In this document: piece by piece, positions 42,207-51,370 of the stretch
Layout of the letters: the number at the start of each line of letters is the position of its first letter
How positions within the stretch are numbered: the first letter of the stretch is position 1
DNA from: Mycolicibacterium sp. P9-22
GTDB taxonomy: Bacteria > Actinomycetota > Actinomycetes > Mycobacteriales > Mycobacteriaceae
Direction of reading: 5' to 3'
Assembly: GCF_008329585.1 (NCBI RefSeq)
Contig: NZ_NPKP01000004.1
Coordinates: 1 to 64,000, forward strand
DNA: 64,000 nucleotides
Position numbers and translations under genes: made by a program
The notes under the pieces: generated by a model
Database searches by the model: none
What the model saw: only the letters and a program-made list of their open reading frames with translations
What the model was told of the DNA's origin: nothing

Positions 42207-44495
42207 ATGGGTGTCCCGCTCTCCACGTATCGGCTGCAGATGCGCGGTGATTCCTTCACCTTCGCCGACGCGGTCGACCTGCTGGACTATCTGGACGATC
42301 TCGGGGTGTCGCATCTGTACCTCTCCCCCGTCCTGACCGCGGCCGCCGGTTCCAGCCATGGCTATGACGTCACCGACCCGACCACGGTGTCCGGGGAACT
42401 CGGCGGGCCCGAGGGCCTGTCCGAATTGTCCGCCCAGGCCCGGGCCCGTGGCATGGGCCTGATCGTCGATATCGTGCCCAACCACGTCGGCGTCGAGGAT
42501 CCCACCCAGAACGCCTGGTGGTGGGATCTGCTCGCGCACGGTCGGGACTCGGCGTACAGCACCTACTTCGACATCGACTGGGATCTCGATCACGGCCGGA
42601 TCGTGTTGCCGGTGCTCGGATCCGATGACGACGTCTCCGACCTGACGGTGGACGGGGATCGGCTGCGGCTCGGCGGGCGGGCCTGGCCGATCGCCCCGGG
42701 CACCGCGCAGGACGGCGCGTCGGGTGCCGAGGTGCACGACCGTCAGCACTACAAGCTCATCGGCTGGAAGAACAATCTCTGTGGCTACCGCCGGTTCTTC
42801 TCCATCACCTCGCTGGCCGGCCTGCGCCAGGAGGACCCCGCGGTGTTCGGCGCATCCCATGCCGAGGTGGGCCGCTGGTTCACCGAGGGGCTGGTCGACG
42901 GGTTGCGCATCGACCACCCCGACGGGCTGGCCGAACCGGCCGTCTACACCACCGAGCTTCGCGATCTGGTGGGCCAGACGGCCTGGATCGTCATCGAGAA
43001 GATCCTGGCCCCCGACGAGCCGCTCGACACCGGACTACCGGTCGACGGCACCACCGGGTACGACGCCCTGCGCGAGATCGGCGGACTGTTCATCGACCCG
43101 TCGGGCGAATCCACGCTCACCGCACTCTATGAGGGCAGCGGTGTCGACCGCGACACCATCGAGCACCAGACCGCGGAGTTGAAGAGCGCGGCCGCGACGG
43201 TCACCCTCGCCAGCGAACTGGCCCGGGTGTGCCGCGCCATCGTGGCCGACATCGGTGCCGACCATCCGATGCTGCCCGATGCGGTCACCTCGTTGCTGAC
43301 CCACGTGCACGTGTACCGGTTCGACTACCTGAATCTGACCGCCGTCGGACCGACCGCCATCGCAGCAGCCGTCCGCGCCAGGCCGGAACTGGCCGAACCG
43401 CTGCAACTGGTCGCCGCGGCGCTGGCATACGACGGCGAGGCAGCGGTGCGCATCCAGCAGTTGTGCGGCGCGGTGACCGCCAAGTCGGTCGAGGATTGCC
43501 TGTTCTACCGGGACGCGCGGTTGGTCACCCTCAACGAGGTCGGCGGTGAGCCGTCGCTCTTCGGGGTGAGCGCCGCCGAGTTCCACGAACGTTCGGCCAC
43601 CCGGGCCCGGCTGTGGCCACACGCCATGGTGACGCTGTCCACCCACGACACCAAGCGCAGCGAGGATGTGCGGGCCCGCATCGGGGTGCTGTCCCAGCTG
43701 GCAGACGAGTGGGCCGAACGCGTGCAACGCTGGTCGCAGATCGTGCTGAGCCCGGACCCGCCGACCACACTGTTCCTGTGGCAGAACGTCTTCGGTGTGT
43801 GGCCCGCGGACGGCGAGGTATCCGATTCGCTGCGCGCCCGGCTGCACGGTTATGCGGAGAAGGCGATCAGAGAAGCCGCGCTGCGCACCTCGTGGAATGA
43901 CCCGGACACCGAATTCGAGTCGGCGGTGCACGATTGGGTCGACGCCGTCATCGACGGGCCGGTGTCCAAGGAACTGACTGCGCTGGTGGCACGCGCCGAA
44001 GCGCACGCCCACAACGACAGTCTCGGCCAGAAACTGCTGGCGCTCACCGTGCCCGGCATCCCGGACGTGTATCAGGGCACCGAACTGTTCGACGACAGCC
44101 TGGTCGATCCGGACAATCGCCGGCCGGTCGACTATGCGGCGCGCCGGGCCGCGCTGGAGGCCCGCACCGACCCCAAGATACGGGTGGTGGGCACCGCGCT
44201 GCGGTTACGCAGGGAAATGCCGGACACCTTCCTGGACGGCGGCTACCGGCCGGTGCCCGCCGCTGGATCCGCGGCCGCGCACCTGGTCGCCTTCCTGCGC
44301 GGCGATGACGTGCTGGTGGCGGTATCGCGGTGGACGGTCAAACTCGCCGAGATCGGCTGGGGGGACACCACAGTGACACTGCCAGAAGGCATCTGGACCG
44401 ACCGGCTGACCGGGCGCACCCACGCGGGCACGCCGGCGGCGACCGAGCTGTTCGCCGATCTGCCGGTGGTACTGCTGGAGCGCACCGATGCCTGA
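42207..44495 (+). CDS. treY: Maltooligosyltrehalose synthase
   Basis: 762 residues, GH13. It rearranges the reducing-end alpha-1,4 bond of maltodextrins to alpha,alpha-1,1. STYRLQMRGDSFTFADA, YLSPVLTAAAGSSHGYDV, DIVPNHVG, catalytic Asp in GLRIDHPDGLAEP, Glu in IVIEKILAPDEPL and LSTHDTKRSEDVRAR are typical. It overlaps treZ by 8 nt, giving tight co-translation. Confidence 0.96.
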   Translation: MGVPLSTYRLQMRGDSFTFADAVDLLDYLDDLGVSHLYLSPVLTAAAGSSHGYDVTDPTTVSGELGGPEGLSELSAQARARGMGLIVDIVPNHVGVEDPTQNAWWWDLLAHGRDSAYSTYFDIDWDLDHGRIVLPVLGSDDDVSDLTVDGDRLRLGGRAWPIAPGTAQDGASGAEVHDRQHYKLIGWKNNLCGYRRFFSITSLAGLRQEDPAVFGASHAEVGRWFTEGLVDGLRIDHPDGLAEPAVYTTELRDLVGQTAWIVIEKILAPDEPLDTGLPVDGTTGYDALREIGGLFIDPSGESTLTALYEGSGVDRDTIEHQTAELKSAAATVTLASELARVCRAIVADIGADHPMLPDAVTSLLTHVHVYRFDYLNLTAVGPTAIAAAVRARPELAEPLQLVAAALAYDGEAAVRIQQLCGAVTAKSVEDCLFYRDARLVTLNEVGGEPSLFGVSAAEFHERSATRARLWPHAMVTLSTHDTKRSEDVRARIGVLSQLADEWAERVQRWSQIVLSPDPPTTLFLWQNVFGVWPADGEVSDSLRARLHGYAEKAIREAALRTSWNDPDTEFESAVHDWVDAVIDGPVSKELTALVARAEAHAHNDSLGQKLLALTVPGIPDVYQGTELFDDSLVDPDNRRPVDYAARRAALEARTDPKIRVVGTALRLRREMPDTFLDGGYRPVPAAGSAAAHLVAFLRGDDVLVAVSRWTVKLAEIGWGDTTVTLPEGIWTDRLTGRTHAGTPAATELFADLPVVLLERTDA

Positions 44496-46215
44496 GCGCG
44501 AATTCGCGGTGTGGGCCCCACGCCCTGAGCGGGTGCAGGTCGACGTCGACGGCACCCGGTATCCCATGCAACGCGGGACCGACGACTGGTGGCGCGCCAC
44601 GGTGGCGGCCGGGCCGGACAGCCGCTACGGATTCGTCCTCGACGAGGACGACACCGTGCTGCCCGACCCTCGCTCGGCCCGGCAACCCGAGGGGGTGCAC
44701 GCACGTTCGCAGCTGTGGACGCCCGCCGCGCCGCCGAAAGACTGGCCGGGGCGCTCCATCGAGGGCGCTGTCATCTACGAGCTGCATATCGGGACGTTCA
44801 CCCCGGCGGGCACCTTCGACGCCGCCATCGAGAAGCTGCAGTATCTGGTCGATCTCGGAGTCGACTTCGTCGAACTGATGCCGGTGAACGCCTTCAGCGG
44901 CACCCACGGCTGGGGCTATGACGGTGTGCTCTGGTACGCGGTGCACGAGCCCTACGGCGGTCCGGACGGCTTGCTGCGTCTCATCGACGCCTGCCACGCG
45001 CACGGCCTGGGCGTGCTGATCGACGCCGTGTTCAACCACCTCGGGCCGTCCGGTAACTACCTGCCCAGATTCGGGCCGTACCTGTCCAGCGGCAGCAACC
45101 CGTGGGGCGAATCGGTCAACATCGCAGATGCCGGCGCCGATGAGGTGCGCCGCTACATCATCGACTGCGCACTGCGCTGGATGCATGATTTCGGGGCCGA
45201 CGGCCTGCGCCTCGACGCCGTGCACGCGCTGGTGGACACCACCGCCATCCATATCCTCGAAGAGCTGAGCACCGAAACCGATGCCCTGGCAGCCGAGTTG
45301 GGACGTCCGCTGTCCCTGATCGCCGAGAGCGACATGAACGACCCGCGGCTGATCACCCCGCGCGAACAGGGCGGTCTCGGACTCACCGCGCAGTGGGACG
45401 ACGATATCCATCACGCCATCCACACCGCGGTATCCGGTGAACGGCAGGGCTACTACGGTGATTTCGGCACGCTGGAGGCGCTGGCGCAGACCTTGACGCA
45501 CGGCTATTTCCACGCCGGCACCTATTCGTCTTTCCGGGGACGCCGGCACGGCCGGCCCCTGGACACCACTACCACCCCGGCGACCCGGCTGCTGGCCTAC
45601 ACCCTCACCCACGATCAGGTGGGCAACCGCGCCACCGGTGACCGGCCGTCGCAGAACCTGACCACCGGCCAGCTGGCGGTGAAGGCCGCGCTGGTGCTCG
45701 GATCTCCTTATACGGCAATGTTGTTCATGGGCGAGGAATGGGGATCGAGCAACCCGTTCCAGTTCTTCACCTCACATCCGGAGCCGGAGTTGGGCCGTGC
45801 TACCGCGGAGGGCCGCAAGGCCGAGTTCGCGGCCCACGGCTGGGATGCCGACGAGATCCCGGATCCGCAGGACCCCGAGACCTTCGCCCGGTCCAAGCTC
45901 AACTGGGCCGAGGTCACCGAGGGCGAGCACGCCCGGCTACTGGAGGTCTACCGGAACCTGATCGCGTTGCGGCGCAGCGAACCCGATCTTGCCGACCCCT
46001 GGCTGGACCATCTGCGGGTGGAGTACGACGAGGATGCGCGCTGGATCATCCTGCGCCGCGGTGCGTTGGCGGTGGCCTGCAATCTGGCCGATGCCGCGGT
46101 GCGCGTGCCGGTCACCGGTGAAACGGTGCTCGCCTGGGCGGAAACTTCCGTCGAGGGGTCCGGCACCGTGATCCCGGGGTACTCGTTCGCGGTGCTGCGA
46201 TCTCAGGTCAGGTAA
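44488..46215 (+). CDS. treZ: Maltooligosyltrehalose trehalohydrolase
   Basis: 575 residues, GH13. It releases free trehalose from the TreY product. An N-terminal beta domain (EFAVWAPRPERVQV) precedes the barrel: DAVFNHLGPSGNYL, catalytic Asp in GLRLDAVHALVD, Glu in LIAESDMND, and TLTHDQVGNRATG. Its 3' end overlaps the convergent ilvA gene by 13 bp. Together with glgX and treY it completes the TreXYZ route from glycogen to trehalose. Confidence 0.96.
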   Translation: MPEREFAVWAPRPERVQVDVDGTRYPMQRGTDDWWRATVAAGPDSRYGFVLDEDDTVLPDPRSARQPEGVHARSQLWTPAAPPKDWPGRSIEGAVIYELHIGTFTPAGTFDAAIEKLQYLVDLGVDFVELMPVNAFSGTHGWGYDGVLWYAVHEPYGGPDGLLRLIDACHAHGLGVLIDAVFNHLGPSGNYLPRFGPYLSSGSNPWGESVNIADAGADEVRRYIIDCALRWMHDFGADGLRLDAVHALVDTTAIHILEELSTETDALAAELGRPLSLIAESDMNDPRLITPREQGGLGLTAQWDDDIHHAIHTAVSGERQGYYGDFGTLEALAQTLTHGYFHAGTYSSFRGRRHGRPLDTTTTPATRLLAYTLTHDQVGNRATGDRPSQNLTTGQLAVKAALVLGSPYTAMLFMGEEWGSSNPFQFFTSHPEPELGRATAEGRKAEFAAHGWDADEIPDPQDPETFARSKLNWAEVTEGEHARLLEVYRNLIALRRSEPDLADPWLDHLRVEYDEDARWIILRRGALAVACNLADAAVRVPVTGETVLAWAETSVEGSGTVIPGYSFAVLRSQVR

Positions 46216-47483
46216 CGGTAGGTCGGCGAACCCGGTTCCAGCCGTTCGACATGCGCCTCGGATTCGTGCATCCGTTGCAGCAGCCCGTCGAGATCGGTGG
46301 AGGAGCCCAACTCGATACCGACCAGGGCCTCGCCGGTTTCGCGGTTGTTGCGCTTGACGTATTCGAAGAGAGTGATGTCGTCATTGGGCCCGAGCACGCT
46401 GTCCAGGAACCCGCGCAGCGCGCCCGGCTCCTGCGGGAAGTCCACCAGGAAGTAGTGCTTGAGCCCGCGGTGCACCAGTGACCGTTCGAGGATCTCGCCG
46501 TAACGCGAAACATCGTTGTTGCCACCGGAGATGATGCACACCACGGTGGAGCCGGGTTCGACATCGGCCTCCATCAACGCGGCCACCGACAGCGCCCCTG
46601 CGGGTTCGGCGATGATGCCCTCGCTCTGATAGAGGTCGAGCATCGCCGAACAGACCGCGCCCTCGTCGACCGAGGTGATCGACAACATGTCGCCCGCGGC
46701 CGCCAGTGCCGCATACGGATTCACGCCGGCCTTCGCCACGGCGGCACCGTCGACGAACTGATCCACGTGCTCCAGCGTCACCGGCGTGCCCGCCGCCAGG
46801 GCGGCCATCATCGAGGCCGCTCCCGCGGGCTCGGCGCCGAGCACCGCCGAGTTGGTGGTGCGTTCGGACAGATAGGTGGTGATGCCGGCGATACACCCGC
46901 CGCCGCCGACCGGCACGATCACCAGGTCGGGCTCACCGGGCAGTTGCGCCAGCAACTCGACCGCGATGGTGCCCTGCCCGGCCATGGTCCGCGGGTCGTC
47001 GTAGGGCGGCACCAGGGTGGCTCCGGTGCGGGCCACATCATCGAGTGCGGCCTGCGCGGCCAGGTCGTAGGTTTTACCGCCGACGATCAGCTCGATGAAC
47101 TCGCCGCCGTGATAGCGAATCCGGTCGCGCTTCTGTTTGGGCGTCTTGGCGGGCACATAGACGCGACCGTGCACGCCCATGGACCGGCAGGCCAGCGCGA
47201 AACCCTGGGCGTGGTTGCCCGCCGAGGAACAGACCACCCCGGCCGCGAGCTCGTCGGGGGTCAGCTGCATGAGCAGGTTGTAGGCGCCGCGGAGCTTGTA
47301 GGAGCGCACTGCTTGCAGGTCCTCACGCTTGAGGTACACCTGGGCACCCGTCGCCTGGGACAGCCGGTCGCTGAACTGCAGGGGGCTCTGGGTGACGACG
47401 CCGGCGATTCGCGCAGCGGCCTCGTCGATGTCGGCCGCGGTGAGCGGCGATACCTGGGGGCCTCGAATCAGTTCAGCGGACAC
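46203..47483 (-). CDS. ilvA: Threonine dehydratase (deaminase), biosynthetic
   Basis: 426 residues from GTG 47483. This PLP enzyme makes 2-oxobutyrate from threonine, the first isoleucine step. The PLP lysine is in LQAVRSYKLRGAYN near 62, then SSAGNHAQGFA, VPVGGGGCIAG and ISGGNNDVSRY. One C-terminal ACT-like regulatory domain (about 335-426) is present, consistent with isoleucine or valine control. No leader or riboswitch is visible upstream. Confidence 0.95.
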   Translation of the reverse strand: MSAELIRGPQVSPLTAADIDEAAARIAGVVTQSPLQFSDRLSQATGAQVYLKREDLQAVRSYKLRGAYNLLMQLTPDELAAGVVCSSAGNHAQGFALACRSMGVHGRVYVPAKTPKQKRDRIRYHGGEFIELIVGGKTYDLAAQAALDDVARTGATLVPPYDDPRTMAGQGTIAVELLAQLPGEPDLVIVPVGGGGCIAGITTYLSERTTNSAVLGAEPAGAASMMAALAAGTPVTLEHVDQFVDGAAVAKAGVNPYAALAAAGDMLSITSVDEGAVCSAMLDLYQSEGIIAEPAGALSVAALMEADVEPGSTVVCIISGGNNDVSRYGEILERSLVHRGLKHYFLVDFPQEPGALRGFLDSVLGPNDDITLFEYVKRNNRETGEALVGIELGSSTDLDGLLQRMHESEAHVERLEPGSPTYRYLT

Positions 47484-47550
47484 CGCCTAATGGTGCCACT
47501 ACCTGCTCTCCGGGCGAAAACGGGTTAACTCGACACGTCCAGAGTTTCGG

Positions 47551-47580
47551 TTGCCCGAACTCTCGGTTACGAGCTATCGT
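47551..47580 (+). promoter_or_regulatory. Promoter of the small membrane protein gene
   Basis: TTGCCC (47551-47556) and TATCGT (47575-47580) are spaced by 18 bp, and the -10 ends 6 nt before the ATG at 47587. This is a good sigma-A-type promoter for a leaderless mRNA and argues for ATG 47587 as the start. Confidence 0.6.
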
Positions 47581-47586
47581 GTATCC

Positions 47587-47796
47587 ATGACCGCGCCCAC
47601 CGAAATCAGCGTCGCCGGCGTTCCCTGGCCGACGCACAAGGTGATCGCGCTGATCGTCGGCGCCATGGTGCTCGTGGTGGTCGGCCTGGTCACCGCCAGC
47701 GCAGGTCCTGCGGTGCTGGCCGCGGCCGGTATGGGGACGTTGGTGTGGCTCGCCGGCGGGATGTCGGACCGGCGCCAGCCGCCCTCCTCCGCCTGA
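47587..47796 (+). CDS. Small membrane protein of unknown function
   Basis: 69 residues with two hydrophobic helices (about 16-37 and 40-56) separated by a short Ala/Gly turn, and polar ends (MTAPTEIS..., SDRRQPPSSA). No family recognised. The start at 47587 is supported by the promoter directly upstream. Divergent from ilvA and convergent with the MerR gene. Confidence 0.6.
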   Translation: MTAPTEISVAGVPWPTHKVIALIVGAMVLVVVGLVTASAGPAVLAAAGMGTLVWLAGGMSDRRQPPSSA

Positions 47797-47822
47797 ATTC
47801 GCCCGATCGATTCGGCGCCTGA

Positions 47823-48212
47823 TCAGGCCAGAAGTGTGTGATGGATGCCGCACGTGCAGTCGTCGATCGTCGGGCATTCGCAACTCATCCCCCATTGGAT
47901 GATCTTCTTGGCGCGGACCAGCGTCGTCATCTGGGCGTCGATCTCGCTGAGCTTCGCCTCGGCCAACGCGCGGGCCACCGGTTTGCCTGGGACCCGGTCA
48001 CCCATCAGTGCCGAGATCTCGTCCAGCGTGAACCCCGCCGCCTTGCAGGCGCGTATCACCTCAAGCCGCACCAGGCTCGACCGCTGATAGCGACGCTGGC
48101 CTCCGACACGATCCGGGGCGGGTAGCAACCCGATCTGTTCGTAGTAGCGCAGGGTCGTCTGGGCCACGCCGGTGCGGTGCGAAACCTCACCGATGGTCAG
48201 CAGTTCGGCCAC
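47823..48212 (-). CDS. MerR-family regulator with a Cys-rich C-terminal loop
   Basis: 129 residues from GTG 48212. The MerR winged helix is LLTIGEVSHRTGVAQTTLRYYEQIGLLPAPDRVGGQRRY (4-42), then a dimer helix and a loop with Cys111, 113, 119 and 121 followed by His124-125. Cys111-X7-Cys119 equals the spacing of the CueR-type metal loop; it does not fit the SoxR cluster pattern (C-X2-C-X-C-X5-C). A metal or thiol-reactive signal is likely. Divergent from a PPOX enzyme gene with a MerR-type dyad between. Confidence 0.85.
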   Translation of the reverse strand: MAELLTIGEVSHRTGVAQTTLRYYEQIGLLPAPDRVGGQRRYQRSSLVRLEVIRACKAAGFTLDEISALMGDRVPGKPVARALAEAKLSEIDAQMTTLVRAKKIIQWGMSCECPTIDDCTCGIHHTLLA

Positions 48213-48230
48213 GTGTGCTCGTCCCCTTGA

Positions 48231-48248
48231 CTTAGAGTCAACTCTAGG
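48231..48248. promoter_or_regulatory. MerR-type dyad operator
   Basis: CTTAGAGT-CA-ACTCTAGG is an inverted repeat (7 of 8 pairs, with TAGAGT/ACTCTA perfect), close in layout to known MerR/SoxR sites. TTGACT (48227-48232) is a possible -35 on the plus strand. The dyad lies 16 nt before the PPOX ATG and 18 nt before the MerR GTG, so it probably controls both. Confidence 0.65.
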
Positions 48249-48264
48249 TTGTTCACTGGCGATC

Positions 48265-48708
48265 ATGCCATCAATCGATACCGACATCGCCACCCTCAGT
48301 CGCTCCCGCTACGCGGTGCTGCGGACCTACCGGCGTGACGGTTCACCGGTCGACACGCCGATATGGTTCGTGATCGAGGGCCGAACCGCACTGTTCAGGA
48401 CCAAGATCGGGCCCAAGACCCGACGGCTACAGGCCCGCGGCGACGTTCAGTTGACAGCGTGTGATCACCGCGGGACCCCGCAGGGCGCCGCGGTACCCGG
48501 CCGGGCCCGGATGCTCTCCGGCGACGAGGCGCAACACGGCAATACGACGCTGCACCGGCGCTACGGCTGGCAGTGGAATATCGTCCCGCTGCTCAAGATT
48601 CCGGGCGTGACCAACGTGCATCGCGAGCTACCGCTTCGGGAGAAGCTGCGCCGGGCCCGGCACCGCGGTCTGTGGCCGGACAGTGCGATTGTGGCAGTCG
48701 ATCTCTAG
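48265..48708 (+). CDS. PPOX-class F420-dependent enzyme (flavin/deazaflavin split barrel)
   Basis: 147 residues from ATG 48265. The split-barrel motifs RYAVLRTYRRDGSPVDTPIWFVIEGRTALFRTKIGPKTRRLQARGDVQLTACDHRGTPQG match the pyridoxamine-5'-phosphate-oxidase-like F420 group of mycobacteria. Substrate unknown. Divergent from the MerR gene and sharing its operator, it is the most likely target, perhaps a detoxifying reductase. Confidence 0.85.
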   Translation: MPSIDTDIATLSRSRYAVLRTYRRDGSPVDTPIWFVIEGRTALFRTKIGPKTRRLQARGDVQLTACDHRGTPQGAAVPGRARMLSGDEAQHGNTTLHRRYGWQWNIVPLLKIPGVTNVHRELPLREKLRRARHRGLWPDSAIVAVDL

Positions 48709-48813
48709 GCCCTGATGGGCCGGACTTCTCACATCCGGACCAATAGTCAGCCGGCTCCTGACTCCTGTGTGACAATGTGCCGATTGTCGGCGGGACTTGT
48801 AGGAGTGTGCGGG

Positions 48814-50901
48814 TTGTCCGTTGAACCACGCGCTGTGCGTATCAGCGGGCGACAGGAATACCCGTCGCTGAACGTTCGAATGGACCTGCAAGGCATGCGG
48901 GCGTTCGCGGTGCTGACAGTGTTCAGCCAACATCTCTTCGACTGGCCGCGCGGCGGCTTCGTGGGCGTCGACGTATTCTTCGTGCTTTCAGGGTTTTTCA
49001 TCACCGCGCTGTTGATCAAGCAGCACACCACCACCGGTTCGATTTCGTTCGCAAACTTCTACCGGCGCCGTGTTCGGCGCATCATCCCGTCGGCCGTTCT
49101 GGTGGTCGTCGCAACGGTGGCCGGCAGATATCTGCTGCTGACCGAGACCCGGGCGAAGTCGGCTCTCGTCGACGGGTTGTGGGCGACGGTATTCGCATCG
49201 AACTGGAGATTCGAACGGGTCGGCTCCGACTACTTTGCCGAAGGCCAGCCCAAATCTCCTCTGCTGCATTACTGGTCGCTGTCGATCGAGGAGCAGTTCT
49301 ACTTTGTGTGGCCACTCGCGCTACTCGCACTTTTCGCGCTGAGCCGGCGTGGTTCGACGTCATCAGAAACGTACAGTCGCGGCCGGCAACGCGGGTTGGC
49401 AGGCTTCATGGTGACGGTCTGCTCACTGTCGTTCGCGCTGGCGTGCTTTCAGAGCTACCTCGATCCGAATGGGGCCTACTTCTCGACATTCACGCGCGTG
49501 TGGGAGCTCGGCGTGGGCGCGTTGCTGGCGATCTGTGCGCCCCTGCTGGCACGCATCCCGAATGGGATCCGCCCGTTGCTGTCCTACGTCGGGCTGGGAG
49601 GAGCAGTCATATCGCTGTTCGCCATCACCGCTGACAGCATGTTTCCCGGCCCCTGGGCCGCCCTGCCCGTCCTCTCGACGGCCCTGGTCATCGCGGCATT
49701 CGTCGGCGCGGAGGTGCGCGGGGTGCCGCACCTGACCAACCGGGTCGCCGAGTACTTCGGCGACCATAGCTACACCCTCTACCTGTGGCACTGGCCGGTG
49801 ATCATCCTGCTGGCAGCCGTCTTGCCGCCGGCCTGGCCGTACTACGTCACGGTCATCGGCGTGTCACTCGCTTTGACGCACCTGACCTACCGTTACTACG
49901 AGGATCCGATCCGCCGGTCGAACTGGCTGGAGAATGATTCGCCACTGTTGCGCCGAATCCGGATCTCCCCGAAACAGTGGACGATGGCAGGCGCATTGAT
50001 CGCCGCGACGATCGCCGCTTCGGCTGTTGTCATAGAAGTTGATGTGAACGCACATTCGCAGGACGACCAGGAGTTGGTCGTGACATTGGCAGCCCCTGGA
50101 ACTGCCCGTGAATCCGGCCATTGCGCCGGGGTGGCAGCGCTGCGCACCGAAGGATGCGCGCTGTTCGACCCGGCGAAGCCGGTCACCCCGAGCATCGACT
50201 ATTTCGCGCACGACGGGCAGGGGGCGTTCAAATGCTTCCGCGAACAGGGCGAATCACTCCAGTCCTGCACTTACGGATTCGAGGGCCCAGATGCGAAGCG
50301 GATCGCCGTCATCGGGGATTCGCACGCTGCGATGTTATTGCCGGCCCTGTCGCCGTATCTGATCGAGAACCGCTGGAGTATGACGACTTTCGTGGGCTAC
50401 GGGTGCCAATGGACGTCAAAGATCTTGAACGGCAATGTTGATTGCAGTGAAGTGATGGCGCAGACCCAGCAGAGACTCCTCGCCGACAAGTTCGATGCCA
50501 TCCTCACGACAGCCAGTCGTAAACATGCCGGCGACGCCATCGGCCACGAAGAGGTGTGGCGGCCGGTGGCCGAGGCGGGGTCGAAGATCCTCGCAGTGGG
50601 CGACGTACCCGGCGTTCGCGAGGAGACCCTGAACTGCCTGACCCGGGTCGGCGTCATCCGGAACTGCGCCACCCCACGCGACGAGGCGCTCGCCACCGCA
50701 GATCCGCTGCTGATTGCCGCCGCAAAGGTTCCCGGAGTGAAGGCGCTCGACCTGACGAACTCGTTCTGCGACGCGGACAAATGCCCCGCCATCATCGGCA
50801 ACCACATCGTCTACCAGGACGCCGGCGGGCACATGACCGCGACGTACGCACGTTCCCTCGGCCCTCAGCTGGTCGCTGCGGTGAAGGCACTCATAGGGTA
50901 A
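48814..50901 (+). CDS. Second membrane acyltransferase with SGNH domain (OafA/YrhL type)
   Basis: 695 residues from TTG 48814, chosen because TAGGAG (48800-48805) lies 8 nt before it; GTG 48805, ATG 48775 and ATG 48715 are in frame. The acyltransferase-3 domain starts at MDLQGMRAFAVLTVFSQHLFDWP, with GVDVFFVLSGFFITALL, HYWSLSIEEQFYFVWP and TLYLWHWPVIILL. The C-terminal SGNH domain has an intact VIGDSHAAML and a DAGGHMTATYARS block. It likely O-acylates an envelope glycan. Not operonic with glycan genes here. Confidence 0.88.
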   Translation: MSVEPRAVRISGRQEYPSLNVRMDLQGMRAFAVLTVFSQHLFDWPRGGFVGVDVFFVLSGFFITALLIKQHTTTGSISFANFYRRRVRRIIPSAVLVVVATVAGRYLLLTETRAKSALVDGLWATVFASNWRFERVGSDYFAEGQPKSPLLHYWSLSIEEQFYFVWPLALLALFALSRRGSTSSETYSRGRQRGLAGFMVTVCSLSFALACFQSYLDPNGAYFSTFTRVWELGVGALLAICAPLLARIPNGIRPLLSYVGLGGAVISLFAITADSMFPGPWAALPVLSTALVIAAFVGAEVRGVPHLTNRVAEYFGDHSYTLYLWHWPVIILLAAVLPPAWPYYVTVIGVSLALTHLTYRYYEDPIRRSNWLENDSPLLRRIRISPKQWTMAGALIAATIAASAVVIEVDVNAHSQDDQELVVTLAAPGTARESGHCAGVAALRTEGCALFDPAKPVTPSIDYFAHDGQGAFKCFREQGESLQSCTYGFEGPDAKRIAVIGDSHAAMLLPALSPYLIENRWSMTTFVGYGCQWTSKILNGNVDCSEVMAQTQQRLLADKFDAILTTASRKHAGDAIGHEEVWRPVAEAGSKILAVGDVPGVREETLNCLTRVGVIRNCATPRDEALATADPLLIAAAKVPGVKALDLTNSFCDADKCPAIIGNHIVYQDAGGHMTATYARSLGPQLVAAVKALIG

Positions 50902-51001
50902 TCACGCCCCAGTTCTGCCACACGCCGGACCCGCCACGCAGCCGCTCGGCAGATTTGCTGGATCGACAACAGGATTTCGTATGTGGTTAGTTGTCGCCTA
51001 G

Positions 51002-51349
51002 ATCGAGAAGCGGGTCAGATGCCATCCGGCGAGGCTCGAGCAGTTCCGGCGGTACTCCGATCCGCCGGCGGAATGCGCAGAAGGCAAGAACGTGCCGGAT
51101 CTGGTCCTTGTCGACGGGCGCTTTCGTGTTGCCTGCGCATTGAAGGCCCTGCGCATGTTGCAGGGCCGGCAGAACTGGACGCTTGGCATCGATGATTACG
51201 TCCCCCGCGACCGCTACCACGTGGTCGCCGAATTCGCCGAAATCGATGAGTTCGTCTCGGACCGGATCGCCATTATTCACTCCACCAAGAACTTCAGCCC
51301 GGACGAGATCGACGCGCGCATCCGCGAATACGAAACTGTGCCGGCTTAA
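51002..51349 (+). pseudogene. C-terminal remnant of a larger protein
   Basis: The frame after a TAG at 50999 reads on as protein-like sequence before any start codon (HPARLEQFRRYSDPP), then continues PDLVLVDGRFRVACALKAL through DRIAIIHSTKNFSPDEIDA to a TAA at 51349. The first possible start, GTG 51092, would cut into this conserved-looking block. A DLVLVDGRFRVACAL strand is typical of the middle of Rossmann-type enzymes, so an N-terminal half seems missing. Parent function unknown. It sits between an acyltransferase and dnaE1. Confidence 0.5.
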
Positions 51350-51370
51350 GGCACAACCGAGTTCGGGACC

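Noticed and set aside
47823-48212. Calling the MerR protein SoxR
   Set aside because: The Cys spacing does not match the SoxR [2Fe-2S] pattern; only the operator looks similar, which is common to MerR sites.
48870-48877. GAACGTTC palindrome as a possible SOS box
   Set aside because: It lacks the 4-nt spacer of the LexA site and lies inside the coding part of the acyltransferase gene.
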